64,000 nucleotides of DNA, from positions 62,001 through 126,000 of the forward strand of contig NZ_LXKA01000044.1 in assembly GCF_001645125.1 (NCBI RefSeq), read 5' to 3'. Of this stretch, positions 36,316 to 45,181 are shown one piece after another. Source of the DNA: Paraburkholderia ginsengiterrae (GTDB lineage Bacteria; Pseudomonadota; Gammaproteobacteria; Burkholderiales; Burkholderiaceae). Made by a program: the position numbers and the translations under genes. Within the stretch, counting starts at the first letter, position 1; each line of letters starts with the position of its first letter. The notes below the pieces were generated by a model, which did no database searches, was not told the DNA's origin, and saw nothing but the letters and a program-made list of their open reading frames with translations.

Positions 36316-37292
36316 TGGATTGATCCTTCCATATTCGATGAGCAGAACGGCGAACGGATACCGCTGCGCCACACCATCAGTTCGAGATCTGGCACCGCCG
36401 CCGACAGTGGATTCGACACGGCCTGCGGCACCTCGTAGTGACATGCAGGGTCAGGTTGGATGACTTCAGTGCATTCGTACTACTAATGTTTAATCGAGAA
36501 ACCTAAAGCCCGGCTTCATTGCGGGCCGCGAACAATGCAGCCACGCTGCCTTGCCAACAGGCGCATATATACCAATCGAACTACCTGATATCGACAATGC
36601 CGGCATTCACATGCGCGGACATCTCTGAGAAGGCTTTGCCGGCCGATCACAGCTTCGTGCGATCGCGCATGCTGACCAGTCAAGGCCTTCGGCGGTTTTG
36701 GAGAACGGCAATTGGTATGTCCCTGCCCACAGCGGCCGGACAATGTCTTAAAGCAGATTACTCGACAAACAGAATAATTCAACCAACCAGCAGAGCAAAC
36801 CCATCCATTCATGTTGCAGTGAAGCATAGAACAAAAAATCACGTCATATCGCGAACGGCATAAATTCGGGTATTAATGGCCGATTTAGTTGATCGTATTA
36901 CAGATGGAATCGCTTCAGAAAGCGTTGTTGCGACCTGTAAGCGCTGTAACAGAGTTGTACAGATGAAGTGCGGCGCCGTGACAGAAGCTTAGCAACTGTC
37001 TCTCCCCGAGAACGCTCGTTCTACCCTGATCACCTTGCGCAAACCCTTGCCAGACCGGCCTTAACGACCCACCACCGGCATCAATCCGGTGCAAGGCCGC
37101 TCACTGGAAACGGAAAAAGTTTCGGGCCAGAAGTAGAATTAAAGCGCTTATTCATGGAATTTCAAGTAAGAATTCCACAAGCCATGACAATTACGCCAAA
37201 ACACCCTGAAATTCCGGCCAAATTCGTCTCGCAATTCTCGCTGCACTAATCTCTTCACGTATTGTGATTGCGTATTTGGAGAAATTAGCCAT
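36316..37292. other. Divergent regulatory gap of the EPS locus
   Basis: A 977-base gap between the kinase operon (minus) and the GlxA/AraC regulator (plus). AT-rich around 36780-36920. It contains repeats of CTGTA (see separate entry). No gene of credible length is present. It very probably carries both EPS promoters. Confidence 0.6.
36935..36962. promoter_or_regulatory. CTGTA repeats, candidate EPS operator
   Basis: CTGTAA occurs twice nine bases apart (36935-36940, 36944-36949), and the second copy is part of an inverted pair CTGTA (36944-36948) and TACAG (36958-36962). The placement in the EPS divergent gap suits a binding site, perhaps for the regulator encoded to the right. Short elements like these can occur by chance. 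Confidence 0.35.
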
Positions 37293-38306
37293 ATGACTTC
37301 CACCAGTAATTTCGCGTCGCGCATCAATGAGCGTCAGAATGGGTTGAAAGCGGCGAAACACATTGGCCTCCTGATCTTCCAGGATTGCTCCATGCTGAGC
37401 ACCGGAGCCGTCAGCGATGCTTTCCGCCTTGCCAACGAGTTCGAAACCACGAGGGGTGACGAGCGTCCGTATCGGATCTCGGCGCTGTCAGACAAAGGCG
37501 GTCTGGTGACAAGTTCATCGAGCCTCCTGATCTGGACCCAGAGTCTCGAACGATTCAGCCTTGCCGATTTCCATGCGTTCTTTGTCGCTTGCCGTGACAC
37601 CGCGGAGACCGCGGAGTCCAACGGGCGCTTTCTTTCATGGATCTCTCGCCACGGATCAATTGCATCGCGTGGTATTCAGCAAGGAGCGAGTCTTGCCGTT
37701 GTGTGCAAGAACCCGCTGCAATCGACAGTGCCCGTCTTTTTCTTCGATGACGGGGGCGGTGGCGCAAGCAGCGGCAGCAGCGCGACGCCCACTGACCTTG
37801 CACTTGCGCAGATCGAGCACGACCTGAATTCGGACATCGCGCGAAAGATTGCCCGAGCGCTGCAAACGATCTACGTCGAGCGGGACAAGCCGGAACTGGA
37901 CGATGCGAGCATCATCACGACAGCCGACAAGATTCGCGAGTCAGCACGCTGGATCAAGGAAAACTACAGCAAGGCGATCTCAGTGGCCAAGGCGGCCGAA
38001 TCCGCCGCCATGAGCAAGCGCAATTTTCAACGTCGTTTCAAATACGAGTTCGGTATAACCCCGCTCGAGTACCTGCTGCGCACGCGCTTTGAAGTTGCCT
38101 GCACGTTGCTCAGAGGTACCGATTTGCCGGTCGACAAGATCGCGCGACGGTGCGGAATGGGCGACGGCAATCGACTCGGCCGGCTGTTCAAGGAGCGATA
38201 TGGCGTGTCGCCCACACAATTCCGCGCGCAGCAGCACATCGAGTCCGAGGAGCGACGGCTCACGCCTGAGGAGGTCTGGGTTACCTCGAGTGAGATCGAG
38301 CGATAA
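37293..38306 (+). CDS. GlxA-type AraC-family regulator
   Basis: A 337-residue regulator with an N-terminal DJ-1/PfpI-like sensor domain (HIGLLIFQDCSMLSTGAVSDAFRLAN, residues about 25-190) and a C-terminal double helix-turn-helix of the AraC family (SVAKAAESAAMSKRNFQRRFK and VDKIARRCGMGDGNRLGRLFKERYG, residues about 225-310). The first helix-turn-helix mediates DNA contact. It is the first gene of the plus-strand block (ATP-grasp, GT, propeller), and divergent from the autokinase, so it is the best candidate for the local EPS regulator. GGAGAAA precedes the ATG. Confidence 0.85.
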   Translation: MTSTSNFASRINERQNGLKAAKHIGLLIFQDCSMLSTGAVSDAFRLANEFETTRGDERPYRISALSDKGGLVTSSSSLLIWTQSLERFSLADFHAFFVACRDTAETAESNGRFLSWISRHGSIASRGIQQGASLAVVCKNPLQSTVPVFFFDDGGGGASSGSSATPTDLALAQIEHDLNSDIARKIARALQTIYVERDKPELDDASIITTADKIRESARWIKENYSKAISVAKAAESAAMSKRNFQRRFKYEFGITPLEYLLRTRFEVACTLLRGTDLPVDKIARRCGMGDGNRLGRLFKERYGVSPTQFRAQQHIESEERRLTPEEVWVTSSEIER

Positions 38307-38315
38307 GCGCACTGA

Positions 38316-39368
38316 ATGTCCGACCGCAGCTTCGCGGCTCCATCAGCCATGGATCGAGACATGACGACCAGCGACTCCGCGCAGTTCGACCTGGAGTCCA
38401 CCTCATCCAAATTTCCGCGCAAGGAAGCACCACTGCCCGAAATGATCGTAGAGGAACAGGTGAGCCACCCGTCGAAGGATCTGCATCGGCCAACGCAGCA
38501 GTCGGTTTCCATGATCAGGCGGTTCAAGGAGGCCGGCAAATGCATGCTGCCCGATGCCGTGTTTCTGAGTCTGCTACATCACAAGTGTATTGGCCGATAT
38601 CCGAATCTTTTGCACCCGGCCACTTTCAACGAAAAGATCCTGCAACGAAACCTCAGACCGGATCCCCGCTACATCGGTTTGGCCGACAAACTTTCGGTAC
38701 GCGCATATGTAGCCGCCAAGATTGGGGAGAAGCATCTGATACCGCTGATTTCAACGCCAGATGTATTGACGCGGGAAGTCTTCGACGCGCTACCTGCTTC
38801 CTTTGTCATGAAGGCGAACCACGGCAGCAATTTCGTCGAGGTTGTGCGAAACAAGTCCGAGACCTCGTTCGAACAGTTGCAGCTTCTCGCTGAACGGTGG
38901 CTGTCTACTGACTTCTACTACATTGCACGTGAACGCCATTACCGCGAGATCAAGCCACGTATCTACTTTGAGCAGCTCCTTCTGGACCATTCCGGCCAGA
39001 TACCGGCTGATTACAAAGTGCATTGTTTTGGCGGCCGGCCGGGACGTCCCATCATCTACATCCTGGTGATATCCGACCGGTTCGGCAACGCGACGCACGG
39101 CGATGTCTACGACGCCGACTGGAATCATCTCAACGTGGCGATCGGGCACTACAAACGGAGCACCGGACCCGCTCCGCGCCCGAAGAACCTGCAATCCGTG
39201 CTGGACATCGCAGCCACCCTATGTGAAGACTTTGACTATGTCCGCGTGGACCTGTACGCGCCGGACAACCAGGTTTTCTTCGGCGAACTTACCTTCACGC
39301 GGGGTGCAGGTGTGTTGCCTTTTACACCCGACAGTATCGACTACGAGTGGGGGCGATTGCTGAGCTGA
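38316..39368 (+). CDS. TupA-like ATP-grasp enzyme
   Basis: A 350-residue protein. The C-terminal 270 residues match the TupA-like ATP-grasp family (PF14305): ATFNEKILQRNLRPD, LADKLSVRAYVAAKIGE, ASFVMKANHGSNFVEVV, and the FFGELTFTRGAGVLPFTPDSIDYEWG terminus. TupA was described in teichuronopeptide biosynthesis of an alkaliphilic Bacillus; homologues in EPS clusters are thought to attach amino acids or other carboxylates to the glycan. The first 60 residues are polar and divergent. It starts 9 bases after the regulator gene. Function here is inferred. Confidence 0.8.
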   Translation: MSDRSFAAPSAMDRDMTTSDSAQFDLESTSSKFPRKEAPLPEMIVEEQVSHPSKDLHRPTQQSVSMIRRFKEAGKCMLPDAVFLSLLHHKCIGRYPNLLHPATFNEKILQRNLRPDPRYIGLADKLSVRAYVAAKIGEKHLIPLISTPDVLTREVFDALPASFVMKANHGSNFVEVVRNKSETSFEQLQLLAERWLSTDFYYIARERHYREIKPRIYFEQLLLDHSGQIPADYKVHCFGGRPGRPIIYILVISDRFGNATHGDVYDADWNHLNVAIGHYKRSTGPAPRPKNLQSVLDIAATLCEDFDYVRVDLYAPDNQVFFGELTFTRGAGVLPFTPDSIDYEWGRLLS

Positions 39369-39437
39369 GCAGGTATTGTTTTTGCGCGCGCTTCGGCCGA
39401 TGTCTTTGCGCCTTTCAAATCAACCGGAGAAGCACCG

Positions 39438-40556
39438 ATGACGCAAGCTGCCAGTAATGCACGCAATCCGATCGATGACACGGCGCCCGAAAGATCACGC
39501 CCGCGCGTGATGATGTGCCCTTTCACCAACCCCACGAATCGCTATATAAAGATCCAGAAGGATCTCTATAGCTCGATCGGTTACGACGTCGTGCCGCTTT
39601 CCATCAAGGGGTTGCTCAAAGGCGGTTTTCTACAACTGTTCAAACCAAGCAACATCCTTGCTTTTCATTGGCTTGAGTACCGGCCATTCAAGCGGGACAA
39701 AGGCACGGCCCGCCTGAGCTTGACGGGGACGCTGCTATTCGCGTTCTACTGCACACTCATGTTGATCGCGCGGGCGAAGGTCGTCTATTTCATACACGAT
39801 CACGCTGTCCACGATACGGTTGGCTTCAACAGACGCTTATCGATGCGGATTATTGCGCTCGTTCGTCGCCTCGCGGACTTCCGCGTAGTCCATGCCCCGG
39901 ATTTCCAGGCCCAGTACAACGCACAATATCTGCCGCACCCACTCTATTGGGACGTGCCGGGACAGGCGCCTGCCACACCGAAGGAACACGGTGCGAAGCC
40001 GCTGTTTTCATTGCTCGGCGTGATTCGCCCATACAAGCAGATTGACGCTCTGCTCGATGTCTGGCCGAGCGAGTGCGCGCTGTCTATCGCCGGGCACGGC
40101 ACGCAAGCTTACCTTGCGACCCTGAACGAAATCATCGACAAACGAGCTCTCCGGAACGTCGTGCGACTGGACGCCAGGTTCCTGTCCGACGCGGAGTTCG
40201 CGCAAAGCATTGCCGATAGCGACGTGCTGATTCTGCCGCACACCGCCGACTCGATGCTGGTAAGCGGCGCGTTCTTCGAGGCCATCGGACGCGTGCCTTT
40301 GCTGATCTCGCGCGCGACACCGTTCATGGTGTCGGCAGCCAGGAAGTTCGACAACGTCGTGCTGTTCGACGACATCGCTGAGCTCCCCAGGGTTGTTCGA
40401 TCGATTAGCAAATCGTGGCCGGCGATTGTGCGCAACTCAGGCAATCTGGCTATCGATGAGTTCGGCTGGAATGCCTGTCGACGCCGCTACGGGCAGTTCT
40501 TTGAAGCCGTTGAGGGTCACCGCCGCGATTCGGTCGAGAAACCGGTTGTTTGGTAA
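39438..40556 (+). CDS. GT-B glycosyltransferase
   Basis: A 372-residue protein with a GT-B-like layout: N-terminal domain ending near residue 180 with an internal hydrophobic segment (LTGTLLFAFYCTLMLIARAKVVYF), then a C-terminal donor domain (LFSLLGVIRPYKQIDALLDVW; VLILPHTADSMLVSGAFFEAIG). The pattern is close to GumK/AceK-like and WcaL-like enzymes, with no clear family number. GGAG lies eight bases before the ATG. It probably adds a side-chain sugar. Confidence 0.75.
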   Translation: MTQAASNARNPIDDTAPERSRPRVMMCPFTNPTNRYIKIQKDLYSSIGYDVVPLSIKGLLKGGFLQLFKPSNILAFHWLEYRPFKRDKGTARLSLTGTLLFAFYCTLMLIARAKVVYFIHDHAVHDTVGFNRRLSMRIIALVRRLADFRVVHAPDFQAQYNAQYLPHPLYWDVPGQAPATPKEHGAKPLFSLLGVIRPYKQIDALLDVWPSECALSIAGHGTQAYLATLNEIIDKRALRNVVRLDARFLSDAEFAQSIADSDVLILPHTADSMLVSGAFFEAIGRVPLLISRATPFMVSAARKFDNVVLFDDIAELPRVVRSISKSWPAIVRNSGNLAIDEFGWNACRRRYGQFFEAVEGHRRDSVEKPVVW

Positions 40557-40650
40557 AGGCCCGGCAGACGTCGCGTGGCGACCGTCATCTCCGCAAAGTC
40601 ACCCGAATTATTTCAGCCTCAGTAAAACTCTGCCCAGGAGAAAGACCTGC

Positions 40651-41592
40651 ATGCCCACTTCACAACTGGTTCCGGTACGGCTCAAGGCTTTCCTGTATAG
40701 GTATGTCACCGAGCGTCCTACGGAAGATATCCTGTTCCATACACTTCGCCCAAAGTTTGTCTCAATGAAGATTCCGGGTGAATACCGCCCCTGTAATCCA
40801 ACATTGTGTTTTGATGGAACTGGATATGCCATCGTTGTCAGATCGGTTAACTATGAGCTCATGGAGAGCGGCGGAGTGAAGCTGCATGGTGAAGGCTACG
40901 ACACCATTAACTATATTGGCAATTTATCCACGAACCTGAATGTTCTGAACATGGCCTCTCTGGAAGACGCTGCTTTCAGGAATGTACCCGGTAGGTCGGG
41001 CGATGGATTCGAAGACTTGCGAACCTTCTTCTGGAAGGACGATTTGTGGAGTCTGGGCAGTGCGCGCAGCAACTCGGGCGACATCAACACAATGGCTCTT
41101 CAGAAGCTGTCTGGTCAACGCGTCGTGGAAAGTTACCTGATCGAGTCGCCAGTTGGTTCAAGCCGCGAGAAGAACTGGATGCCTTTCGTGTCCGACGGGA
41201 AACTCATGGCCGTACACACAATGAATCCATTGACGATTGTGGAGATCAGTGAGAATGGTGCGAAGGTGTCGCTTCGGAAGCCTTTGAAGGTACCGAAGGA
41301 TTTGCTGGGATCATCCCAGTTAGTCGAATGGAAGAACGGCTGGCTGTGCGTCGTACACGAGCGGAGCCGAGGCAAGAAACATCTTTATAAGCACAGGTTT
41401 GTCTATTTTGACCCGATCTGGGATGCTGTGCTTTCTGAACCGTTTTACTGGAAGGAATATGGCGTCGAGTTCTGCTGCGGATTAGCAGTTCACGATGGAA
41501 CCGTCGCGGTCGGGTTTGGCGTCAATGACTCGGAGGCGATCATCGCCCAGTTCAATGAGGCTGATATCGAGCGGATGTTGGAATGGAGTTGA
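40651..41592 (+). CDS. GH130-like beta-propeller protein
   Basis: A 313-residue protein. The sequence repeats a five-bladed propeller pattern with NPTLCFDGTGYAIVVRSVNYEL, FEDLRTFFWKDDLWSLGSAR and EKNWMPFVSDGKLMAVHTMNP, all typical of glycoside hydrolase/phosphorylase family 130 and related proteins. The usual GH130 catalytic Asp (in the E-D-x-R motif) corresponds to EDLR here, so the acid may be in place. GH130 enzymes split beta-mannosides by phosphorolysis, so a mannose-rich EPS would fit. AGGAG lies ten bases upstream. It ends near a shared hairpin before the convergent glycosidase gene. Confidence 0.6.
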   Translation: MPTSQLVPVRLKAFLYRYVTERPTEDILFHTLRPKFVSMKIPGEYRPCNPTLCFDGTGYAIVVRSVNYELMESGGVKLHGEGYDTINYIGNLSTNLNVLNMASLEDAAFRNVPGRSGDGFEDLRTFFWKDDLWSLGSARSNSGDINTMALQKLSGQRVVESYLIESPVGSSREKNWMPFVSDGKLMAVHTMNPLTIVEISENGAKVSLRKPLKVPKDLLGSSQLVEWKNGWLCVVHERSRGKKHLYKHRFVYFDPIWDAVLSEPFYWKEYGVEFCCGLAVHDGTVAVGFGVNDSEAIIAQFNEADIERMLEWS

Positions 41593-41633
41593 AGGTTGAG
41601 CGCTTTAGGCGGCCACGCTTGAGATGCACAGCG

Positions 41634-41667
41634 CCGGTCTCCTCTTAGGCGTTAAAGAGGAGACCGG
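41634..41667. terminator. Shared hairpin between convergent genes
   Basis: CCGGTCTCCTCTT (41634-41646) and AAGAGGAGACCGG (41655-41667) form a perfect 13-bp stem with an eight-base loop, between the convergent ends of the propeller gene (41592) and the glycosidase gene (41723). It has no T tract in either direction, so termination may need Rho or the stem may protect transcript ends. Confidence 0.65.
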
Positions 41668-41722
41668 GTTCACAATCCAGTCAGACGCCTGCCGGCTCGA
41701 TTGTGCGGCCCGGTTGTCCGGC

Positions 41723-43282
41723 TTAGTTATCCGGATTGCCGGAGGTGAAAGTCGTAAACGCACTGTACGACGGATTGATTGGCGAGCCGTTCATCATAAT
41801 GCCGAAAGTATCGTTGCCACTATCAAGCACGTAGTACATCACCGACTGTATGTTGTGGGTCTTTCTCGCTTGATAGAACTGACCCAGTTGCGTCGTGATG
41901 TAATTTGCCCGATAGGTTTCGGCCTGTTCCGGGCCCGTATTCCACTCGGTAATGATGAAAGGCACGCCGTATCGGGCCTTGCAGTACGTTGGCAGATCGA
42001 AGCCCGGACCCGCGCCATCGGTGCCGATGTTGAAGATATCGCCGTAGACTTCGTAATTGTGCCAGGTCGTGACATCCCAGCGAACCTTGGAATAGCCGCT
42101 GCTTCCGTCAGGTTGCGTACCCTCCCACAACGCGTCGGCTGCGCCGACATCGTTCACGCAGAAGTTGATGCCGCACTTCGCTGAAGACTGAACCGATTTC
42201 ACCCCGTCGATCATGCCGCGCATCACGCCCCGCATGACCGGCCAGTTTGTATTGTTGAAGTCGAGCGCCTTCGTTCCTGCGTTGGTGGAATCCAGAATGA
42301 TGGCGCCATCGCGCGTCAGCTCGTTGCCGCACTCATAGATGCTCACGCCATATGACATCAACGCACCTGCAACCGCTGAGCCCGCCGAATAGCCGGCGCT
42401 GTAGGCGGCAGACTCACCGCTGAAGAGTTTGCCGCTGCTGTCGTAGAGCCCCTGGTTAATCAATACGAGCAGCTTGATTCCAGCCGACTGGAAAGCTTGT
42501 GCCAGCTTGGCGACTGCATTGATCTGGGTGGGATCGGACGTGCAGCCGACACGATAGCTGGTGCAGCCCATCGCCTTCAGAATCGTGACCAGTTGCGTCG
42601 GCGAGTAGGTATAGTCGTAGTGCCCGTTGATACCGTAGAAGCTACCGGTGGTCGGCGCAACGGCGATACGCGGATCGGAGCACGCCAGCCATTGGGCGGG
42701 GACCTCCGCATTCGCGTAGAACTGACCACTCGTGTTGCAGTGATAGACCTTGCCGCCGTACCAGAGTACGAGCGACACGTTGAAGTTGATGCCGACGACA
42801 GTGCCGTTCTTGTAAACGACGCCGTTCACGAGCGTCCATTTCGAGCCCGCTTTATCCAGAATGTACGGCGCTGAAGGCAGAGTGGTGCCGTCCGCGGAAA
42901 CGCTGCCCTGTCGCGGATCGATGCAACTCACCCATGTCGAGTTGCTCCATTGGTAGAACTTACCCGCCGTGTTCTCGTGATAGATGCTGCCGTTGTACCA
43001 CAGCACGAGCGCCACATTGTAGTTGTTGCCTGCTTGCGCTCCGTTCTGATACAGCACCCCGCCCGACACCGTCCATACGGCACCCGAGCTGTCAGTAATC
43101 GAAGCTGCCGGCGGTATTGTCGTGCCGCTGGCGGATGCGGCGCTTGCGCGTGCCGTCGCTTGTGCGGCAGCAGATCCAGGCGTCCCGTTGCTGCCACCTT
43201 CCGAGCCTCCACCGCAGGCGCTCAAAAGATAACTTCCCCCGAGGGCCGCCAGGCCACCAATAAATTGACGTCGTCTTACCAT
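41723..43282 (-). CDS. Tat-lipoprotein glycoside hydrolase with tandem repeats
   Basis: A 519-residue protein. The N-terminus combines a Tat-like motif (RRRQF at residues 3-7), a hydrophobic stretch and a lipobox LLSAC with Cys23 as lipid site. Two tandem repeats follow (residues about 53-128 and 129-208; each with a GxxW, NGxxxGxNxNV, LVLWYxGxxYH pattern), then a clan-A catalytic barrel with the acid/base candidate Glu321 (SIYECGNELTRDG) and the nucleophile candidate Glu446 (PFIITEWNTGPE). It may be a surface-anchored glycosidase that trims the EPS. Substrate is unknown. It is convergent with the propeller gene. Confidence 0.7.
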   Translation of the reverse strand: MVRRRQFIGGLAALGGSYLLSACGGGSEGGSNGTPGSAAAQATARASAASASGTTIPPAASITDSSGAVWTVSGGVLYQNGAQAGNNYNVALVLWYNGSIYHENTAGKFYQWSNSTWVSCIDPRQGSVSADGTTLPSAPYILDKAGSKWTLVNGVVYKNGTVVGINFNVSLVLWYGGKVYHCNTSGQFYANAEVPAQWLACSDPRIAVAPTTGSFYGINGHYDYTYSPTQLVTILKAMGCTSYRVGCTSDPTQINAVAKLAQAFQSAGIKLLVLINQGLYDSSGKLFSGESAAYSAGYSAGSAVAGALMSYGVSIYECGNELTRDGAIILDSTNAGTKALDFNNTNWPVMRGVMRGMIDGVKSVQSSAKCGINFCVNDVGAADALWEGTQPDGSSGYSKVRWDVTTWHNYEVYGDIFNIGTDGAGPGFDLPTYCKARYGVPFIITEWNTGPEQAETYRANYITTQLGQFYQARKTHNIQSVMYYVLDSGNDTFGIMMNGSPINPSYSAFTTFTSGNPDN

Positions 43283-44286
43283 GGCAAATAATTTCCCGCT
43301 GTCGATAGAAAATACAGATATTGGGTTTTAAAGTCTTCGAGTGAGCACGCGCCTATAGACAACCCTGGTTGTTTTGCTATCCTAATTATTAGAAGAAGAT
43401 CTTCTTCATATCCTGGATGCAGCTCAAAGCCTGATTAAATGGTGCGAGGTGAAACCTGATCTGATGTGACAGTCCTGCGGACGAGCGTTACCGATCGCGA
43501 CCGCGAGCTGGTCTGCGCGTCCTACTGCTTTTAGCCGATGGGAAACAACGTGGCTGGGATGCCCACTGCTGCTCAAAGCGCTCTCACCACGTAATGCGCT
43601 AACGTTTCAGCAGACAAATAAACTTTCTGCCGCCACCCGCAATTTCTTCCGCGCACTCGTCGTGACCGGGGTAAATCGTACCCGGAATACCTGCTCTATC
43701 CCACAAGAAATAGTACTTTTCAGACAAATAGTAAGAATATTTCTAATAATTCGCCGCATCAACAAGATCCCCTCTTTCTCATGATGATCAGAGGATTGGA
43801 TGATCGCCAACTTTCTTACTTCGACCCTAAGAAACGTTCGTATTTTGTGTGGCGAGTTCGAGGGCGCCAGCAAGTCGCGGACAATGCACCACTCACGAGA
43901 GCGTCGTCGCTTACGCTTCGATAACAACCGTGATAGAAAAGACGCAAATTTTTCCTGATGAGAGAACCGCCAGTTGAGAAGTTCAAGCAGCACTTTCACC
44001 AGAAATATTTACTTCGTATTGCAGAACAACTTTCTATTGCCCGACGCGACATCTCATGCTCAAGAATGAGCTGCAATCAAGCTGTCACAGTTCACAGGGG
44101 GCCAGACCGGGCGTTACGAATATATTCCGCATTCGTGTGGATCCGGGCATCCGGCAAGTAAAATTGACCGTTGTTTCGTATCGCGCTACGCTGCCGTTGC
44201 AGCTCAACCTGCTTCCAATCTCTGAAGCACTTACGCGGGGCGGCCTCGCAAGCACGATCCGCTTATGCAGGAATCGGTACCCGGCC
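43283..44286. other. 1-kb gap with a perfect 16-bp palindrome
   Basis: AT-richer than the surroundings. GAAGAAGATCTTCTTC (43392-43407) is a perfect 16-bp palindrome, about 110 bases upstream of the glycosidase start. I see no gene with coding pattern; short open frames in the 43600-44000 region are unconvincing. Confidence 0.5.
43392..43407. promoter_or_regulatory. Perfect 16-bp palindrome upstream of the glycosidase
   Basis: GAAGAAGATCTTCTTC. It lies about 110 bases upstream of the start codon of the minus-strand lipoprotein glycosidase gene, so it may be an operator for it. A random occurrence is not excluded. Confidence 0.4.
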
Positions 44287-44889
44287 ATGAAAAGCGAACC
44301 CATCGAAAATCTTGTCATCACGGCCGCGGATTATTCGCCCGACGCAATCTTCCTCGTGAGTGAGCGGGGACGCATACGCCATGCCAGTGCCGCGTGCGAG
44401 GATATCTTCGGCTACGCACCGGGTGACTTCGTCGATCAGTTCATCATCGATTTCGTCGTACCGGCCGATCAGGACGCCACGCGCCTCGAAGCGAAAGAGG
44501 TATTGGCAGGGCGCAAGCGAGTAGGCTTTGAGAACCGGTATCGGCATAAAAATGGGAGCGACGTCTACGTCACGTGGTCAGCGCATTGGCTCGCGCACGA
44601 ACGATTGCGCGTCGGCGTAGCCCGCGACGTGACCGAATTCCGTCGGCGAGAGGCCTCGCCCGCAGCACTGCTGTCCATCCTTGCCCCTCACGAACGCAAA
44701 GTGGTTGAACTGCTGCTGACCGAGGCCACTGAGAAACAGATCGCCGAGCGGCTCGGTCTCGCCGCGTCGACGACTCATTCCTATATCACCGGGATTTTCC
44801 GCAAATACGGCGTGCGGGGACGTGCAGGTTTGATGAGCCTTTGGCTCAAGCATCTTTCTGGCGGTATCGCCCAATCTGGCGACAGGTAG
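44287..44889 (+). CDS. PAS-domain LuxR-type regulator
   Basis: A 200-residue protein with a PAS sensory domain (YSPDAIFLVSERGRIRHASAACEDIFGY, VGFENRYRHKNGSDVYVTW; residues about 12-125) and a C-terminal LuxR-type helix-turn-helix (LLTEATEKQIAERLGLAASTTHSYITGIFRKYG). The ATG at 44287 starts just before the PAS domain, and a longer frame to 44056 lacks a domain there. No ribosome site is clear. The signal is unknown. It is convergent with the NarL-type gene. Confidence 0.75.
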   Translation: MKSEPIENLVITAADYSPDAIFLVSERGRIRHASAACEDIFGYAPGDFVDQFIIDFVVPADQDATRLEAKEVLAGRKRVGFENRYRHKNGSDVYVTWSAHWLAHERLRVGVARDVTEFRRREASPAALLSILAPHERKVVELLLTEATEKQIAERLGLAASTTHSYITGIFRKYGVRGRAGLMSLWLKHLSGGIAQSGDR

Positions 44890-45181
44890 GCGCGACTGAT
44901 TCCGCGCGGAAGGATCGCGCGCGCGAGGCGCACCCGCTAGCCACGCGAGTACGCCTTGTGGAATGTTTTTTCACGCAGAGCCCGTCGGTTTTTTACTCGT
45001 ATTCCGGGCTTTTGTTGGGTTCTCTCAGGTTTCCGGCTATTTGAACTATCGCGGCCCGGCAAATCGCTTACGCCCTTGGCGACGCAGTCAAGCCCATATA
45101 TTGAAACCGATGCTACCCGAAACAGCGCACGCAACGCACCCTACTAATCAGAGGGGTGATGAGCTGCCCACAGTGCCTGCG

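Noticed and set aside
43607-43999. 130-codon minus-strand frame in the 43-44 kb gap
   Set aside because: Low coding pattern, no ribosome site and no family similarity.
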